Notes under the pieces: model-generated
Database searches by the model: none
Seen by the model: only the letters and a program-made list of their open reading frames with translations
What the model was told of the DNA's origin: nothing
NCBI GenBank assembly: GCA_964503235.1
Contig: CAZCZJ010000065.1
Location: 1-13,326 of the forward strand
Direction: 5' to 3'
DNA length: 13,326 nucleotides
Origin: W425 sp964503235
GTDB taxonomy: Bacteria > Chloroflexota > Dehalococcoidia > Dehalococcoidales > RBG-16-60-22
Shown here: piece by piece, positions 6,046-12,557 of the stretch
Position numbering within the stretch: the first letter of the stretch is position 1
Layout of the letters: each line of letters opens with the position of its first letter
Translations under genes and position numbers: made by a program

Positions 6046-6573
6046 TTAATGGACTGCCTGTTTTTTACGGGCCGGTTGCTTGACTTTCTTTTCCTCCGGC
6101 TCTAATTCGTATTTCTCGAGTGAAAGAGTGAAGGAGCGTAATCTCGCGGCATCGGTGAATTTCTTCTGTGTCGCCAGTTCTTTCTGGGCGGTAATGCGTA
6201 CTACCCGGATGTCGGCCAGTACCTTCTGGATTTCTCCACTGGCCTGTCGTATTAATTCCTGGACTTCTTTGCGTATTGTCAGGCGGGTCTGGAGCATAAG
6301 CCGCTGCGCTTCGCTGTGCGCCTTCATTTCGGTATCCTGAAGGTACCTTTGGGCCTGCATTCTCATTTTCCGGGCCATTTCCAGTTCCCGCTGTGCGGTT
6401 ACCAGCAGTTGCTGCGATGTTAAAGCCGCTGGCCTGGGATTGGCAGAACCGCTACTTACTGTGTTGCTGGGCTGACTTTGTGCTACAGGTTTACTCACCC
6501 GCACAACCCGGCTTTGACGACTGGGGATAGTGGTTTGTATCATGTTTTTTCTACTGACGACTATGTTTTTCAT
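6046..6573 (-). CDS. Unrecognised basic coiled-coil protein
   Basis: 175 residues with no cysteine or tryptophan and no family I recognise. The N-terminal 50 residues are polar, rich in Ser, Pro, Gln and Arg, and probably disordered. Residues about 53-150 form a long amphipathic helix or coiled coil rich in Gln, Arg, Ala and Glu (for example AQRELEMARKMRMQAQRYLQ). The tail is highly basic (KKVKQPARKKQ). The layout resembles stalk-type or DivIVA/FliH-like scaffolds, but only in general shape. No signal peptide or membrane segment. No ribosome-binding site is near the ATG: AGGAGAAGG lies about 22 bases away, too far. Either an internal ATG at residue 11 is used or the mRNA is leaderless (a weak -10 TATAGC lies six bases before the ATG). 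Monocistronic. Confidence 0.65.
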   Translation of the reverse strand: MKNIVVSRKNMIQTTIPSRQSRVVRVSKPVAQSQPSNTVSSGSANPRPAALTSQQLLVTAQRELEMARKMRMQAQRYLQDTEMKAHSEAQRLMLQTRLTIRKEVQELIRQASGEIQKVLADIRVVRITAQKELATQKKFTDAARLRSFTLSLEKYELEPEEKKVKQPARKKQAVH

Positions 6574-6579
6574 ATATTA

Positions 6580-6608
6580 GCTATAAAATAGCCTTCTCCT
6601 GCACCCAA
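6580..6608 (-). promoter_or_regulatory. Weak promoter candidate for the coiled-coil gene
   Basis: -35 TTGGGT (6603-6608) and -10 TATAGC (6580-6585) with 17-base spacing on the minus strand. The -10 ends six bases before the ATG, so the transcript would begin about at the start codon. Both boxes match the consensus poorly. Confidence 0.25.
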
Positions 6609-7008
6609 ATATATCTACACGTCGGGCAGACTGTCTCTGATATGATACTACAACCAAGCCTGATATTCTCAGAGATGGTTATCACCAGTTTTTTATAGGT
6701 GTCATCCCTCAAAACCGGACTACTGCTACTGGCAACTGTCAACCTGTATGAGTTATTATAATATTTACTTTATAATGATAACCTGCCGGAGAGACAATTA
6801 CTGTAAAATTTCCTGGTAAAAAAGTCCGTCAGGGTTATTGACAATAGTACGGGGATGGCGTGTTTCAGATATATCCAGCGTTAGAGAATTTTAAATTCCT
6901 TATTGTATTGAGCTCTCGTATTTTACGCACAACTAATGAAGAATCGTACATTCTTGGCGGATTCTCGGTATATCTTTCAGGATAGCAGGCAGGGTGGTAC
7001 TTTTTTCC

Positions 7009-7059
7009 TAAAAAATGTCACTAAAAAACATTGACCTAGCGTATTAAATAGTTTACACT
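7009..7059 (+). promoter_or_regulatory. Predicted promoter of zinc finger-lspA-rluD operon, with UP-like A-tracts
   Basis: -35 TTGACC (7031-7036) and -10 TACACT (7054-7059) with exactly 17 bases between. Two A6 tracts (7010-7015 and 7023-7028) lie directly upstream of the -35, where an UP element would sit. Transcription would begin near 7066, leaving about 235 bases of leader. Confidence 0.5.
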
Positions 7060-7095
7060 GGTAATATGTTTTATACGTTGGCGGTTATAAGAAAT

Positions 7096-7157
7096 AAGAC
7101 CTTCGTCTTTAGTAGGAGCCTCGGGCTCTTTCGTTTAGCGGACAGGTTTTGCCCGTC
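7096..7157 (+). promoter_or_regulatory. Three consecutive hairpins in the operon leader
   Basis: AAGAC/GTCTT (7096-7109), GAGCC/GGCTC with loop TCG (7116-7128) and GACAGG/GCCCGTC with one mismatch (7141-7157). The second is followed by CTTTCGTTT and could be a weak attenuator. No known riboswitch consensus is recognised. Confidence 0.3.
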
Positions 7158-7300
7158 AGCGACACCTGCGCTCTAGCCCGTATTCTGAAACTATCTTCAC
7201 TTATCGTTCTTGGGTATATATGAACATACACCGTTAGGTTGTTGGGGGAAGCGTAGAAAGAGCCTTACTCAGAGCTGGTGAGAGGCGTATGGAGGCATAA

Positions 7301-7681
7301 ATGGCCACCGATTTTGATGAACTGCATAAGAAACTAAAAATCGAACATAAGAGATTAGAGGAAGAGCTGGAACAGCTCCATACCAATGCGTCCAGTTCCG
7401 ATGAAAGACGTGAGGGTAGTCCGTTCGGCAAGCGTGAAGAAGAAGCCACGGAGACTCTGGAACTGGAAAAGCGGCTTACCATGGAGAACCGTATCCGGCA
7501 GGAACTGACAGGAGTAGAGCACGCCCTCCGCAAGTTCGAGGAAGGTACCTACGGCAAGTGTGATAATTGCGGCAAATCCATAGACCCGGCCAGGCTGGAA
7601 GCCCTCCCGCAGGCGAGTTTGTGCATGGACTGTAAAGCTCTACTGGCGAAGAATGCAAAAGGAAAACCGTCCTCAGGGTAA
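7301..7681 (+). CDS. TraR/DksA-type C4 zinc finger protein
   Basis: 126 residues. N-terminal helical hairpin (about 5-80), then a C4 zinc finger with C87, C90, C108 and C111 (CDNCGKSIDP...SLCMDC). The family acts on RNA polymerase through its secondary channel. The acidic coiled-coil tip motif of true DksA (DxxDxA) is not seen here; the tip region instead reads SSSDERREGSPFGKREEEA, as in the YteA/YocK-like group. A DksA-like effect on transcription is therefore uncertain. GGAGG lies five bases before the ATG. It is the first gene of an operon: lspA begins inside its last 29 bases. A long leader with hairpins precedes it. Confidence 0.88.
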   Translation: MATDFDELHKKLKIEHKRLEEELEQLHTNASSSDERREGSPFGKREEEATETLELEKRLTMENRIRQELTGVEHALRKFEEGTYGKCDNCGKSIDPARLEALPQASLCMDCKALLAKNAKGKPSSG

Positions 7682-8156
7682 GTGGCGGCTTATTGTCTTC
7701 GGCTGTTTCGGTTTGATTCTAATACTGGCCGACCAGTTGAGTAAGACGTGGATAAGGGCTAGTCTGGAAAGGGGTGAAATCCTTTTCGATGCCGGTGTTT
7801 TCCAGATAGTCCGCAGTCAGAACACCGGTGTTATCTTCGGTTTATTCCAGGAACATCTGGCCACCGTACGCATTATTGCCTGCGTCGCTGTTGTCCTCAT
7901 TATCGGGCTTTTCATCTACTTCTATAAACGCTGGTCTTTTCTTCACGGCAGGCTGGTACAGCTGGCGCTTCTACTGATTATCTGCGGTACCATCGGCAAT
8001 CAGATAGACCGTTTCTGGCTGGGATATGTCACTGATTTCATCGATTTTAAGATATGGCCCGTTTTTAATATTGCCGATTCATGCACGACTATCGGCAGTA
8101 TTATCATGGCTTACTGTATAATTTTCCAGTTAAAATTACCCGAGAAGAAGGAATGA
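7653..8156 (+). CDS. lspA: Lipoprotein signal peptidase (signal peptidase II)
   Basis: 167 residues, normal family length. It is an aspartic protease of the inner membrane that removes signal peptides from prolipoproteins after lipidation. Four hydrophobic segments are seen, near 12-28, 68-90, 98-113 and 144-160. Family motifs: DQLSK (27-31), QNTGVIFG (57-63), GNQIDR (115-120), VTDFID (126-131) and FNIADS (138-143). D128 and D142 fit the catalytic aspartate pair. The spacing between the last two motifs is a few residues shorter than in E. coli. The ATG lies inside the preceding gene (29-base overlap), with only GAAGA upstream, so translational coupling is likely. No later in-frame start would preserve the first membrane helix. 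Confidence 0.95.
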   Translation: MQKENRPQGKWRLIVFGCFGLILILADQLSKTWIRASLERGEILFDAGVFQIVRSQNTGVIFGLFQEHLATVRIIACVAVVLIIGLFIYFYKRWSFLHGRLVQLALLLIICGTIGNQIDRFWLGYVTDFIDFKIWPVFNIADSCTTIGSIIMAYCIIFQLKLPEKKE

Positions 8157-9049
8157 CCAGGGAGTATCAATATATCGCTGATACCTCGGGGGTTCGACTT
8201 GACGCATTCGTCGCGGCAAGCTGCCCCGAGCTTTCCCGCACTCATGCCCGCAAGCTCATCGACGAAGGTTTTATTAAGGTTAATGGAAAAATCGCTAAAG
8301 CCAGCCATAAATTGAACACCGGCGATTCCGTAAAGATTACTATTCCCCCCGAGCCTCTCTCCACCTTGTCCCCCGAAGCAATCCCGCTGGATATCATCTA
8401 TGAGGATGATGACCTCCTGGTAATCGACAAGCCCGCGGGACTGGCGGTACACCCGGCGCCGGGACACCCCGGTCACACACTGGTCAATGCCGTCCTGGCC
8501 TACCTGCCGGATCTGGCGGATGACGATAATACCCTCCGACCCGGCATCGTGCACCGCCTCGATAAGGACACGTCCGGGCTAATCCTGGTGGCTAAAAACA
8601 GGGTGGCTCAGGCTGACCTGTCGGCGCAGTTCAAGTCGCGTTCGGTGAACAAGTCATACCTGGTGCTGGTTAAAGGAAAGCTGACTCCGGAGAACGGCGT
8701 TATCGAAGCGGCTATCGGCCGCGACCCCAAGAACCGCCAGCGCATGGCGGTGGTCTCACGCGGCAGGGAAGCCCGCACCGATTACCGTGTCGTCAAGTAT
8801 ATCGGCGGCTGTACTCTGCTGGAAATACACCCGGAAACCGGACGCACCCACCAGATACGCGTCCACCTAGCGGCTATCGGCTATCCTGTGGTGGGAGACA
8901 CTACTTACGGAGTAAAAAATCCAAACCTTTCGCGGCAGTTCCTTCATGCCAGCAAACTCGGCTTTAAACTGCCTTCTACCGGTAAATACGTAGAGTTCGA
9001 GTCCCCCCTCCCCCCCGATTTATCACAGGCGCTTAAGAAAATAGGGTAG
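8153..9049 (+). CDS. rluD: RluD-type 23S rRNA pseudouridine synthase
   Basis: 298 residues. The family converts specific uridines of 23S rRNA to pseudouridine; RluD acts on helix 69, but assignment within RluA/C/D paralogues is inferred. An S4 RNA-binding domain spans about 14-62 (VRLDAFVAA...GDSVKI). The catalytic domain begins at about 78, with GIVHRLDKDTSGL (131-143; catalytic D137), then ETGRTHQIRVHL (228-239), GYPVVGDTTYG (243-253) and LHASKLGF (264-271). I chose the ATG at 8153, which overlaps the lspA stop as ATGA and has AGAAGGA just upstream. The open frame extends to an ATG at 8081, but those 24 extra residues lie inside lspA and are not conserved-looking. It is the last gene of the operon; repeat modules begin six bases after the stop. 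Confidence 0.93.
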   Translation: MTREYQYIADTSGVRLDAFVAASCPELSRTHARKLIDEGFIKVNGKIAKASHKLNTGDSVKITIPPEPLSTLSPEAIPLDIIYEDDDLLVIDKPAGLAVHPAPGHPGHTLVNAVLAYLPDLADDDNTLRPGIVHRLDKDTSGLILVAKNRVAQADLSAQFKSRSVNKSYLVLVKGKLTPENGVIEAAIGRDPKNRQRMAVVSRGREARTDYRVVKYIGGCTLLEIHPETGRTHQIRVHLAAIGYPVVGDTTYGVKNPNLSRQFLHASKLGFKLPSTGKYVEFESPLPPDLSQALKKIG

Positions 9050-9059
9050 AGTGTATGTC

Positions 9060-9079
9060 ATTCCCGCGAAAGCGGGAAT
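9060..9079. repeat. Perfect hairpin ATTCCCGC-GAAA-GCGGGAAT
   Basis: An 8-base-pair stem closed by a GAAA (GNRA-type) tetraloop, starting 11 bases after the rluD stop. It may act as a transcript-end stabiliser. No T run follows, so it is not a canonical terminator. Confidence 0.6.
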
Positions 9080-9083
9080 CCAG

Positions 9084-9200
9084 TCCCCCACCCCCCAAAA
9101 GGGGAGTGCGCCAGCGAGAGGGGGCGAAGCACCCTCTCAATACTCATTCCCCCTCTCCTGCTGTAAGCCTCGTCAGGAGAGGGGGACAAAGGGGGTGAGG
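9084..9200 (+). repeat. Module B copy 3
   Basis: Very close to copy 2. GAGAGGG pairs with CCCTCTC. The 12-base arms CCCCCTCTCCTG (9149-9160) and CAGGAGAGGGGG (9174-9185) are perfect and differ from copy 2 by one compensated base pair. Ends in GACAAAGGGGGTGAGG. Confidence 0.75.
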
Positions 9201-9230
9201 TATAAAAACCGCCACCCGCCCCTTCTTTCT

Positions 9231-9283
9231 TATCTATTCCCACCCAGACCGCCCTCGCATCATCCTCGGCTAATCCGCTAGTA
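9231..9283 (+). repeat. Module C copy 4
   Basis: Core TATCTATTCCCACCC-AGA-CCGCCCTCG, then CATCATCCTCGGCTAATCCG. This tail is shared with copy 5. Confidence 0.7.
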
Positions 9284-9317
9284 TATAATCCCCACCCCGC
9301 CTCCCCCTTCCACCTCA

Positions 9318-9346
9318 TTAATATACCCTTTCGCTTCTGCTATAAT
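9318..9346 (+). promoter_or_regulatory. Promoter of the SRPBCC gene, probably giving a leaderless mRNA
   Basis: A perfect -10 TATAAT (9341-9346) and -35 TTAATA (9318-9323) are spaced 17 bases apart. The ATG begins at 9354, seven bases after the -10, which is where transcription should start. No ribosome-binding site fits between. Confidence 0.6.
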
Positions 9347-9353
9347 TAACACG

Positions 9354-9980
9354 ATGAGGAAATATTTTGAAGCGATGGCGGCGGTTGTCATCCTGGCCGC
9401 TTGTATCGTCCTGAGGCCTCTGTTTAGGCCCTGGTATTCCAGGTGGGGTGCTACGGAGGAAGAGTGTGTTGTGGACCTTCCCGGAGATGAAATCGTACCC
9501 CATCCCCGCGGCGGCTACACCCAGGCTATAAGTATCCGGGCTTCCGCTGATTCCGTCTGGCCCTGGGTCGCGCAGGTTGGGCAGGGTAAAGGTGGTTTCT
9601 ACAGCTACGAGTTGCTCGAAAATCTCGTCGGCTGTAATATCCATAATGCCAGCTGCATCATTCCTGAATACCAGGATATTAAAGTTGGCGATGAAATAGT
9701 AATGCACCCCAGAGCCCCGGTCATACCGGTAGTGATTGTCGAGCCGGGAAAGACACTAGTCGGTGGCGGCAGGCAGGATGAAGACACCGCCAACATCTGG
9801 ATATTTTACATTATGCAAAAAGACGGCCTGACGCGACTTATTTCCCGTTGGGCTTTCCAGTATAAGCCCATTTTCCTAAACAGAATAGTCTACTGGCTTT
9901 TAGAGCCTATCGCAGCGGTCATGCAGCGTAAGATGCTCCTGACCATGAAACAACTGGCTGAGGCCAACGCAGCTTCGTGA
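9354..9980 (+). CDS. Membrane-anchored SRPBCC-family protein
   Basis: 208 residues. One N-terminal membrane helix (about 6-24; AMAAVVILAACIVL) is followed by a conserved GATEEE...LPGDEIVPHPRGGYTQAISI segment. Then comes a SRPBCC (Bet v1/START-like) domain with ADSVWPWVAQVGQGKGGFYS (64-83) and LLENLVGCNIHNA (87-99). The family binds hydrophobic ligands in a deep cavity; the ligand of this subgroup is not known to me. A second amphipathic segment near 175-190 (NRIVYWLLEPIAAVM) may touch the membrane. It starts at an ATG without a ribosome-binding site, directly at the predicted transcription start. No gene is near enough for an operon. Confidence 0.8.
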   Translation: MRKYFEAMAAVVILAACIVLRPLFRPWYSRWGATEEECVVDLPGDEIVPHPRGGYTQAISIRASADSVWPWVAQVGQGKGGFYSYELLENLVGCNIHNASCIIPEYQDIKVGDEIVMHPRAPVIPVVIVEPGKTLVGGGRQDEDTANIWIFYIMQKDGLTRLISRWAFQYKPIFLNRIVYWLLEPIAAVMQRKMLLTMKQLAEANAAS

Positions 9981-10011
9981 CCTGTTTTCCCCTTTTCCCC
10001 ACCCCCACCCT

Positions 10012-10055
10012 GTCATTCTGAGGAGTCCTTCCCCGGAAGGACGACGCGAGAATCC
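10012..10055 (+). repeat. Module A copy with internal palindrome
   Basis: GTCATTCTGAGGA and CGACGCGAGAATCC are the module ends. The middle is replaced by the perfect palindrome GTCCTTCC-CC-GGAAGGAC (10025-10042), absent from the other A copies. Confidence 0.65.
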
Positions 10056-10087
10056 GTATTTCTGCCTATCCCCACCCCAACAAGAGT

Positions 10088-10139
10088 TATCTATTCCCAC
10101 CCTAGCCGCCCTCGTATCATCCTCGGCTAATCCGTTGGT
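10088..10139 (+). repeat. Module C copy 5
   Basis: Core TATCTATTCCCACCC-TAG-CCGCCCTCGTATCAT, followed by CCTCGGCTAATCCGTTGG. Closest to copy 4. Confidence 0.75.
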
Positions 10140-10201
10140 TTTTCATCCCCTCCACTATTGTCCCCCTTTCGTAAAGGGGGATGAAGGAGGATTGAATCCA
10201 G

Positions 10202-10256
10202 TCCCCCTACCCCCACAAGGGGAGTACGCCAGCGAGAGGGGCGCCAGCCCCTCTTA
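10202..10256 (+). repeat. Module B copy 4, first half
   Basis: TCCCC/GGGGA hairpin, then AGTACGCCAGCG and AGAGGGGC-GCCA-GCCCCTCT. The third hairpin is displaced to 10408-10434. Confidence 0.65.
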
Positions 10257-10260
10257 TTTC

Positions 10261-10300
10261 TATGAGGGCGGGTGGGTGGGCAATAAAATCCTGGGGATGT
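10261..10300 (-). repeat. Degenerate reversed module C copy
   Basis: Read on the minus strand it gives TCCCCAGGATTTTATT then GCCCACCCACCCGCCCTCATA, matching the leader and core of module C with scattered changes. It is the only C copy on the minus strand. Confidence 0.45.
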
Positions 10301-10407
10301 CGAGAGAAAAAAGGTGGGGTAAAGGAGGTGGCGTCCTCTCTCAATCATTCACAGCACTGGCCTTTATGAATGAAAAAAATAATAAGCTATATCCCATTTA
10401 TAAAATT

Positions 10408-10434
10408 CCCCCTTCCTTTATCAAAGGAAGGGGG
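10408..10434. repeat. Perfect 12-bp hairpin, displaced third hairpin of module B copy 4
   Basis: CCCCCTTCCTTT (10408-10419) pairs fully with AAAGGAAGGGGG (10423-10434) across a 3-base loop. It is followed by CTAGGGGGATGG, which resembles the B tail. Confidence 0.6.
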
Positions 10435-10549
10435 CTAGGGGGATGGATTAATCAGTTTGCATCATACTACAAAAAATGCGAAAATATTACATGTAGATAA
10501 CGATATATCGCCTGTGTCTGCATCACTATTTATTAATGGGGAGAACTAT

Positions 10550-11737
10550 ATGAAATACCGCAAGTTTGGCAGCCTCGACTGGGAAGCATCGGTACTCGGC
10601 TTCGGCGCTATGCGCCTGCCGGTTATTAACGAAGAACAGGCCAACATCAACGAACCCGAGGCCATCAGCATGATACGCCACGCCCTCGATAACGGCGTGA
10701 ATTATATCGATACCGCCTACCTCTACCACATGGGCAACAGCGAGAAGGTGGTCGGCAAGGCGCTCAAGGACGGCTACCGCGACAAAGTCAGGGTGGCTAC
10801 CAAGCTGCCCGCCCGCACGATTGAAAAAGCCGAGGACTTCGACCGTATTCTCAACGAACAGCTGGAGCGACTGGAGATAGATAAAATAGACTTCTATCTT
10901 CTGCACGGGCTTAGTAAAGATAGCTGGCATAAGGTAAGGGACTTCGACGTGCTCAACTGGGCGGAGAAGCAGATGGCGGCAGGAAAGTTCGACCGCCTCG
11001 GTTTCTCTTTCCACGATGAGTATGATGTCTTCAAAGAGATTGTGGATGCCTACGATAACTGGGTGCTGGCGCAGGTGCTCTATAACTTTATGGACATGGA
11101 CACGCAAGCCGGACGTAAAGGCGTGGAGTATGCCGCTGGCAAAGGACTGGCGGTCGTTGTCATGGAGCCGCTGCGGGGTGGACTCCTCACTAAAGAACCC
11201 CCCGAGCCTGTTGCCAGAGAATGGGCTAAAGCCTCGCGTCAGCTCAAGCCGGTGGAATGGGCTTTCCACTGGGTATGGGACCAGCCCGAAGTAACCCTGG
11301 CTCTCAGCGGTATGAGCGCCATGGAGCAGGTGGTGCAGAACCTGGAAATCGCCGGAAGTGCCCAGGCGGGTATTCTGACGGAATCCGACCAGGCTGTCAT
11401 CGATAAAGTGCGCAAGGCTTACCGCAGTATCCGACCTATTAAATGCTCGGACTGCAAGTATTGTATGCCCTGTCCCAACAACGTGGATATCCCCGCTATT
11501 TTTCAGATATATGACGACGCCATGATGTACCAGGATGCCCGGATAGGGCAGTTCCGCTATAACGGCCCCTTCGGACTGGACCAGGACCGGCGCGCTGACA
11601 AGTGTACCGAGTGTGGCGAGTGCCTGGAGAAATGCCCCCAGCATATCGACATACCGAACTGGCTCAAGAAAGTCCACGCCGAGCTGTATTCGGATAACCC
11701 GCCCGGTCTACCGCGTTCTGCTGAAAAGCAAGAATAG
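10550..11737 (+). CDS. Aldo/keto reductase with two C-terminal [4Fe-4S] motifs
   Basis: 395 residues. The AKR TIM-barrel domain spans about 1-285. The catalytic tetrad can be placed at D54, Y59 (DTAYLYHMGNSE), K85 (ATKLP) and H119 (YLLHGLS). The C-terminus carries CSDCKYCMPCP (C299, 302, 305, 308) and CTECGECLEKCP (C352, 355, 358, 362), two [4Fe-4S] motifs. This places it in the ferredoxin-domain AKR group common in anaerobes; the substrate is unknown. I chose the ATG at 10550, which has GGGGAGA seven bases upstream and begins the conserved MKYRKFG. The frame is open to 10457, but that part is not AKR-like. Followed after 20 bases by the amidohydrolase-family gene, so probably an operon. Confidence 0.92.
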   Translation: MKYRKFGSLDWEASVLGFGAMRLPVINEEQANINEPEAISMIRHALDNGVNYIDTAYLYHMGNSEKVVGKALKDGYRDKVRVATKLPARTIEKAEDFDRILNEQLERLEIDKIDFYLLHGLSKDSWHKVRDFDVLNWAEKQMAAGKFDRLGFSFHDEYDVFKEIVDAYDNWVLAQVLYNFMDMDTQAGRKGVEYAAGKGLAVVVMEPLRGGLLTKEPPEPVAREWAKASRQLKPVEWAFHWVWDQPEVTLALSGMSAMEQVVQNLEIAGSAQAGILTESDQAVIDKVRKAYRSIRPIKCSDCKYCMPCPNNVDIPAIFQIYDDAMMYQDARIGQFRYNGPFGLDQDRRADKCTECGECLEKCPQHIDIPNWLKKVHAELYSDNPPGLPRSAEKQE

Positions 11738-11757
11738 CCGCGAAAAAGGGGAACTGG

Positions 11758-12540
11758 ATGAAGCTGTATAATCTGCATGTCCCGGCAAAAAACAGGCTCC
11801 CTATTGTAGCCAGCCTGCCTCATAGCGGTATCTATGTTCCGCGGGAAGTATACGGGCAATTCAGGCAGGACCCTTTACCCGCTTTTTCACCGGTGGACTG
11901 GTACCTGAACAGGTTATACGATTTTCTCCCGGAACTGGGCATCACCGTGTTGCAGGCGACTCACAGTCGTTATGTCGTCAATCTCAACCGCACTTTAGCG
12001 GAGCCGTTGTTCGGGCCGGAAAATATCTGTGCTGTTCCTGAGAATACCTGTTACGGAAACCCTCTTTATAGTCGCGAACCGACCCGCAATCAGGTCGAAC
12101 AGCGGATTGAAAAATATTACTCTCCCTATCACCAGAAATTATCTGAAATCTTAGAGGAAATAGTTCAGGATTTTGGTCACGTTTATCTAATCGATTTACA
12201 CGGCTATTACCGGGGCCCAGAGGTGGATGTCTGCCTTGGTAATGTCAATGAGACTACCTGTTCGGATACTCTCATCGGGAGTTTCGAGAAAGCGTTTCTC
12301 GAGCAAGATTTAGCTGTGGTCAGGAATGAAAAATGGATTGGTGGTCACATTACCCGGTATTACGGAAGCATGGACAATATAGAGGCATTACAGATTGAAC
12401 TCAGGTTTCCCGCCTACCTGGAGGGGGATACCTTTGAAGATGAAGAAGTGCCTGACTGGGATTCGGATAAATTCAGAAATGCCCGTGGGAAGTTGCGTAA
12501 AGTATTCACCAGCGTTGTCCGTGATTTTGTTTCCTCCTGA
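11758..12540 (+). CDS. N-formylglutamate amidohydrolase-family protein
   Basis: 260 residues, typical length. Family motifs: SLPHSGIYVP (19-28), SPVDWYLNRLYD (44-55), HSRYVVNLNR (69-78), VYLIDLHGYY (142-151), GGHITRYYG (195-203) and EALQIELRFP (209-218). Metal-binding candidates are H22, D47, H148 and E214. The enzyme family hydrolyses N-formylglutamate in histidine breakdown, but no hut gene is nearby, so another N-acyl substrate is possible. Odd: the usual SRxxxDxNR motif has Asn (N75) in place of Asp. AGGGGA lies about six bases before the ATG. Second gene after the iron-sulfur aldo/keto reductase, with a 20-base gap. Module C begins 17 bases after the stop. Confidence 0.85.
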   Translation: MKLYNLHVPAKNRLPIVASLPHSGIYVPREVYGQFRQDPLPAFSPVDWYLNRLYDFLPELGITVLQATHSRYVVNLNRTLAEPLFGPENICAVPENTCYGNPLYSREPTRNQVEQRIEKYYSPYHQKLSEILEEIVQDFGHVYLIDLHGYYRGPEVDVCLGNVNETTCSDTLIGSFEKAFLEQDLAVVRNEKWIGGHITRYYGSMDNIEALQIELRFPAYLEGDTFEDEEVPDWDSDKFRNARGKLRKVFTSVVRDFVSS

Positions 12541-12557
12541 CTCCACCCCCGTGTAGT

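Larger units (their letters stand above)
6574..7300. other. 727-base gene-free divergent region
   Basis: It lies between the divergent coiled-coil gene and the zinc finger-lspA-rluD operon. It is more A+T-rich than its surroundings and holds none of the A, B or C modules. It contains an imperfect inverted repeat (TCTCTGATAT near 6634 against ATATTCTCAGAGA near 6663), an A-tract-preceded promoter at 7031-7059 and a long hairpin-containing leader. No convincing gene longer than about 40 codons is seen. Confidence 0.6.
9050..9353. other. Gene-free stretch: compact A-like hairpin, modules B and C, promoter
   Basis: Between rluD and the SRPBCC gene, nearly every base belongs to repeat modules or to the promoter at its right end. 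Open frames on both strands (9051-9281, 9058-9318) are repeat translations without support. Confidence 0.7.
9981..10549. other. 569-base gene-free stretch rich in rearranged repeats
   Basis: Holds module A with an inserted palindrome, module C, an extra CCCCCTTT/AAAGGGGG hairpin (10163-10182), the first half of B, a reversed degenerate C, then the B hairpin-3 equivalent 150 bases later. The last 100 bases before the aldo/keto reductase are A+T-rich and include a palindrome CGATATATCG (10501-10510). No promoter there is convincing. Confidence 0.65.

Noticed and set aside
6840..6868. Perfect -35 TTGACA in the divergent region
   Set aside because: No acceptable -10 box lies 16-18 bases downstream, and no gene begins nearby.
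6991..7000. AGGGTGGTAC followed by a T run, resembling the T-box core
   Set aside because: Only about ten bases match. The continuing CCGCG and a specifier stem are missing, the T run is followed by A-tracts of a promoter, and the downstream genes are not aminoacyl-tRNA synthetase or amino-acid genes.
9051..9318. Open frames on both strands after rluD
   Set aside because: Both are translations of modules B and C. The same frames are broken in the other copies of these modules.
10135..10500. 121-codon plus-strand frame
   Set aside because: It runs entirely through repeat modules and a reversed C element. The composition is that of translated repeats and there is no ribosome-binding site.
10457..10549. 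N-terminal extension of the aldo/keto reductase
   Set aside because: The 31 extra codons lack similarity to the family. The ATG at 10550 has a good ribosome-binding site and starts the conserved sequence.
10526..11677. 383-codon open frame on the minus strand
   Set aside because: It lies opposite the aldo/keto reductase gene, which has clear catalytic and cluster motifs. The antisense product shows no recognisable motif.
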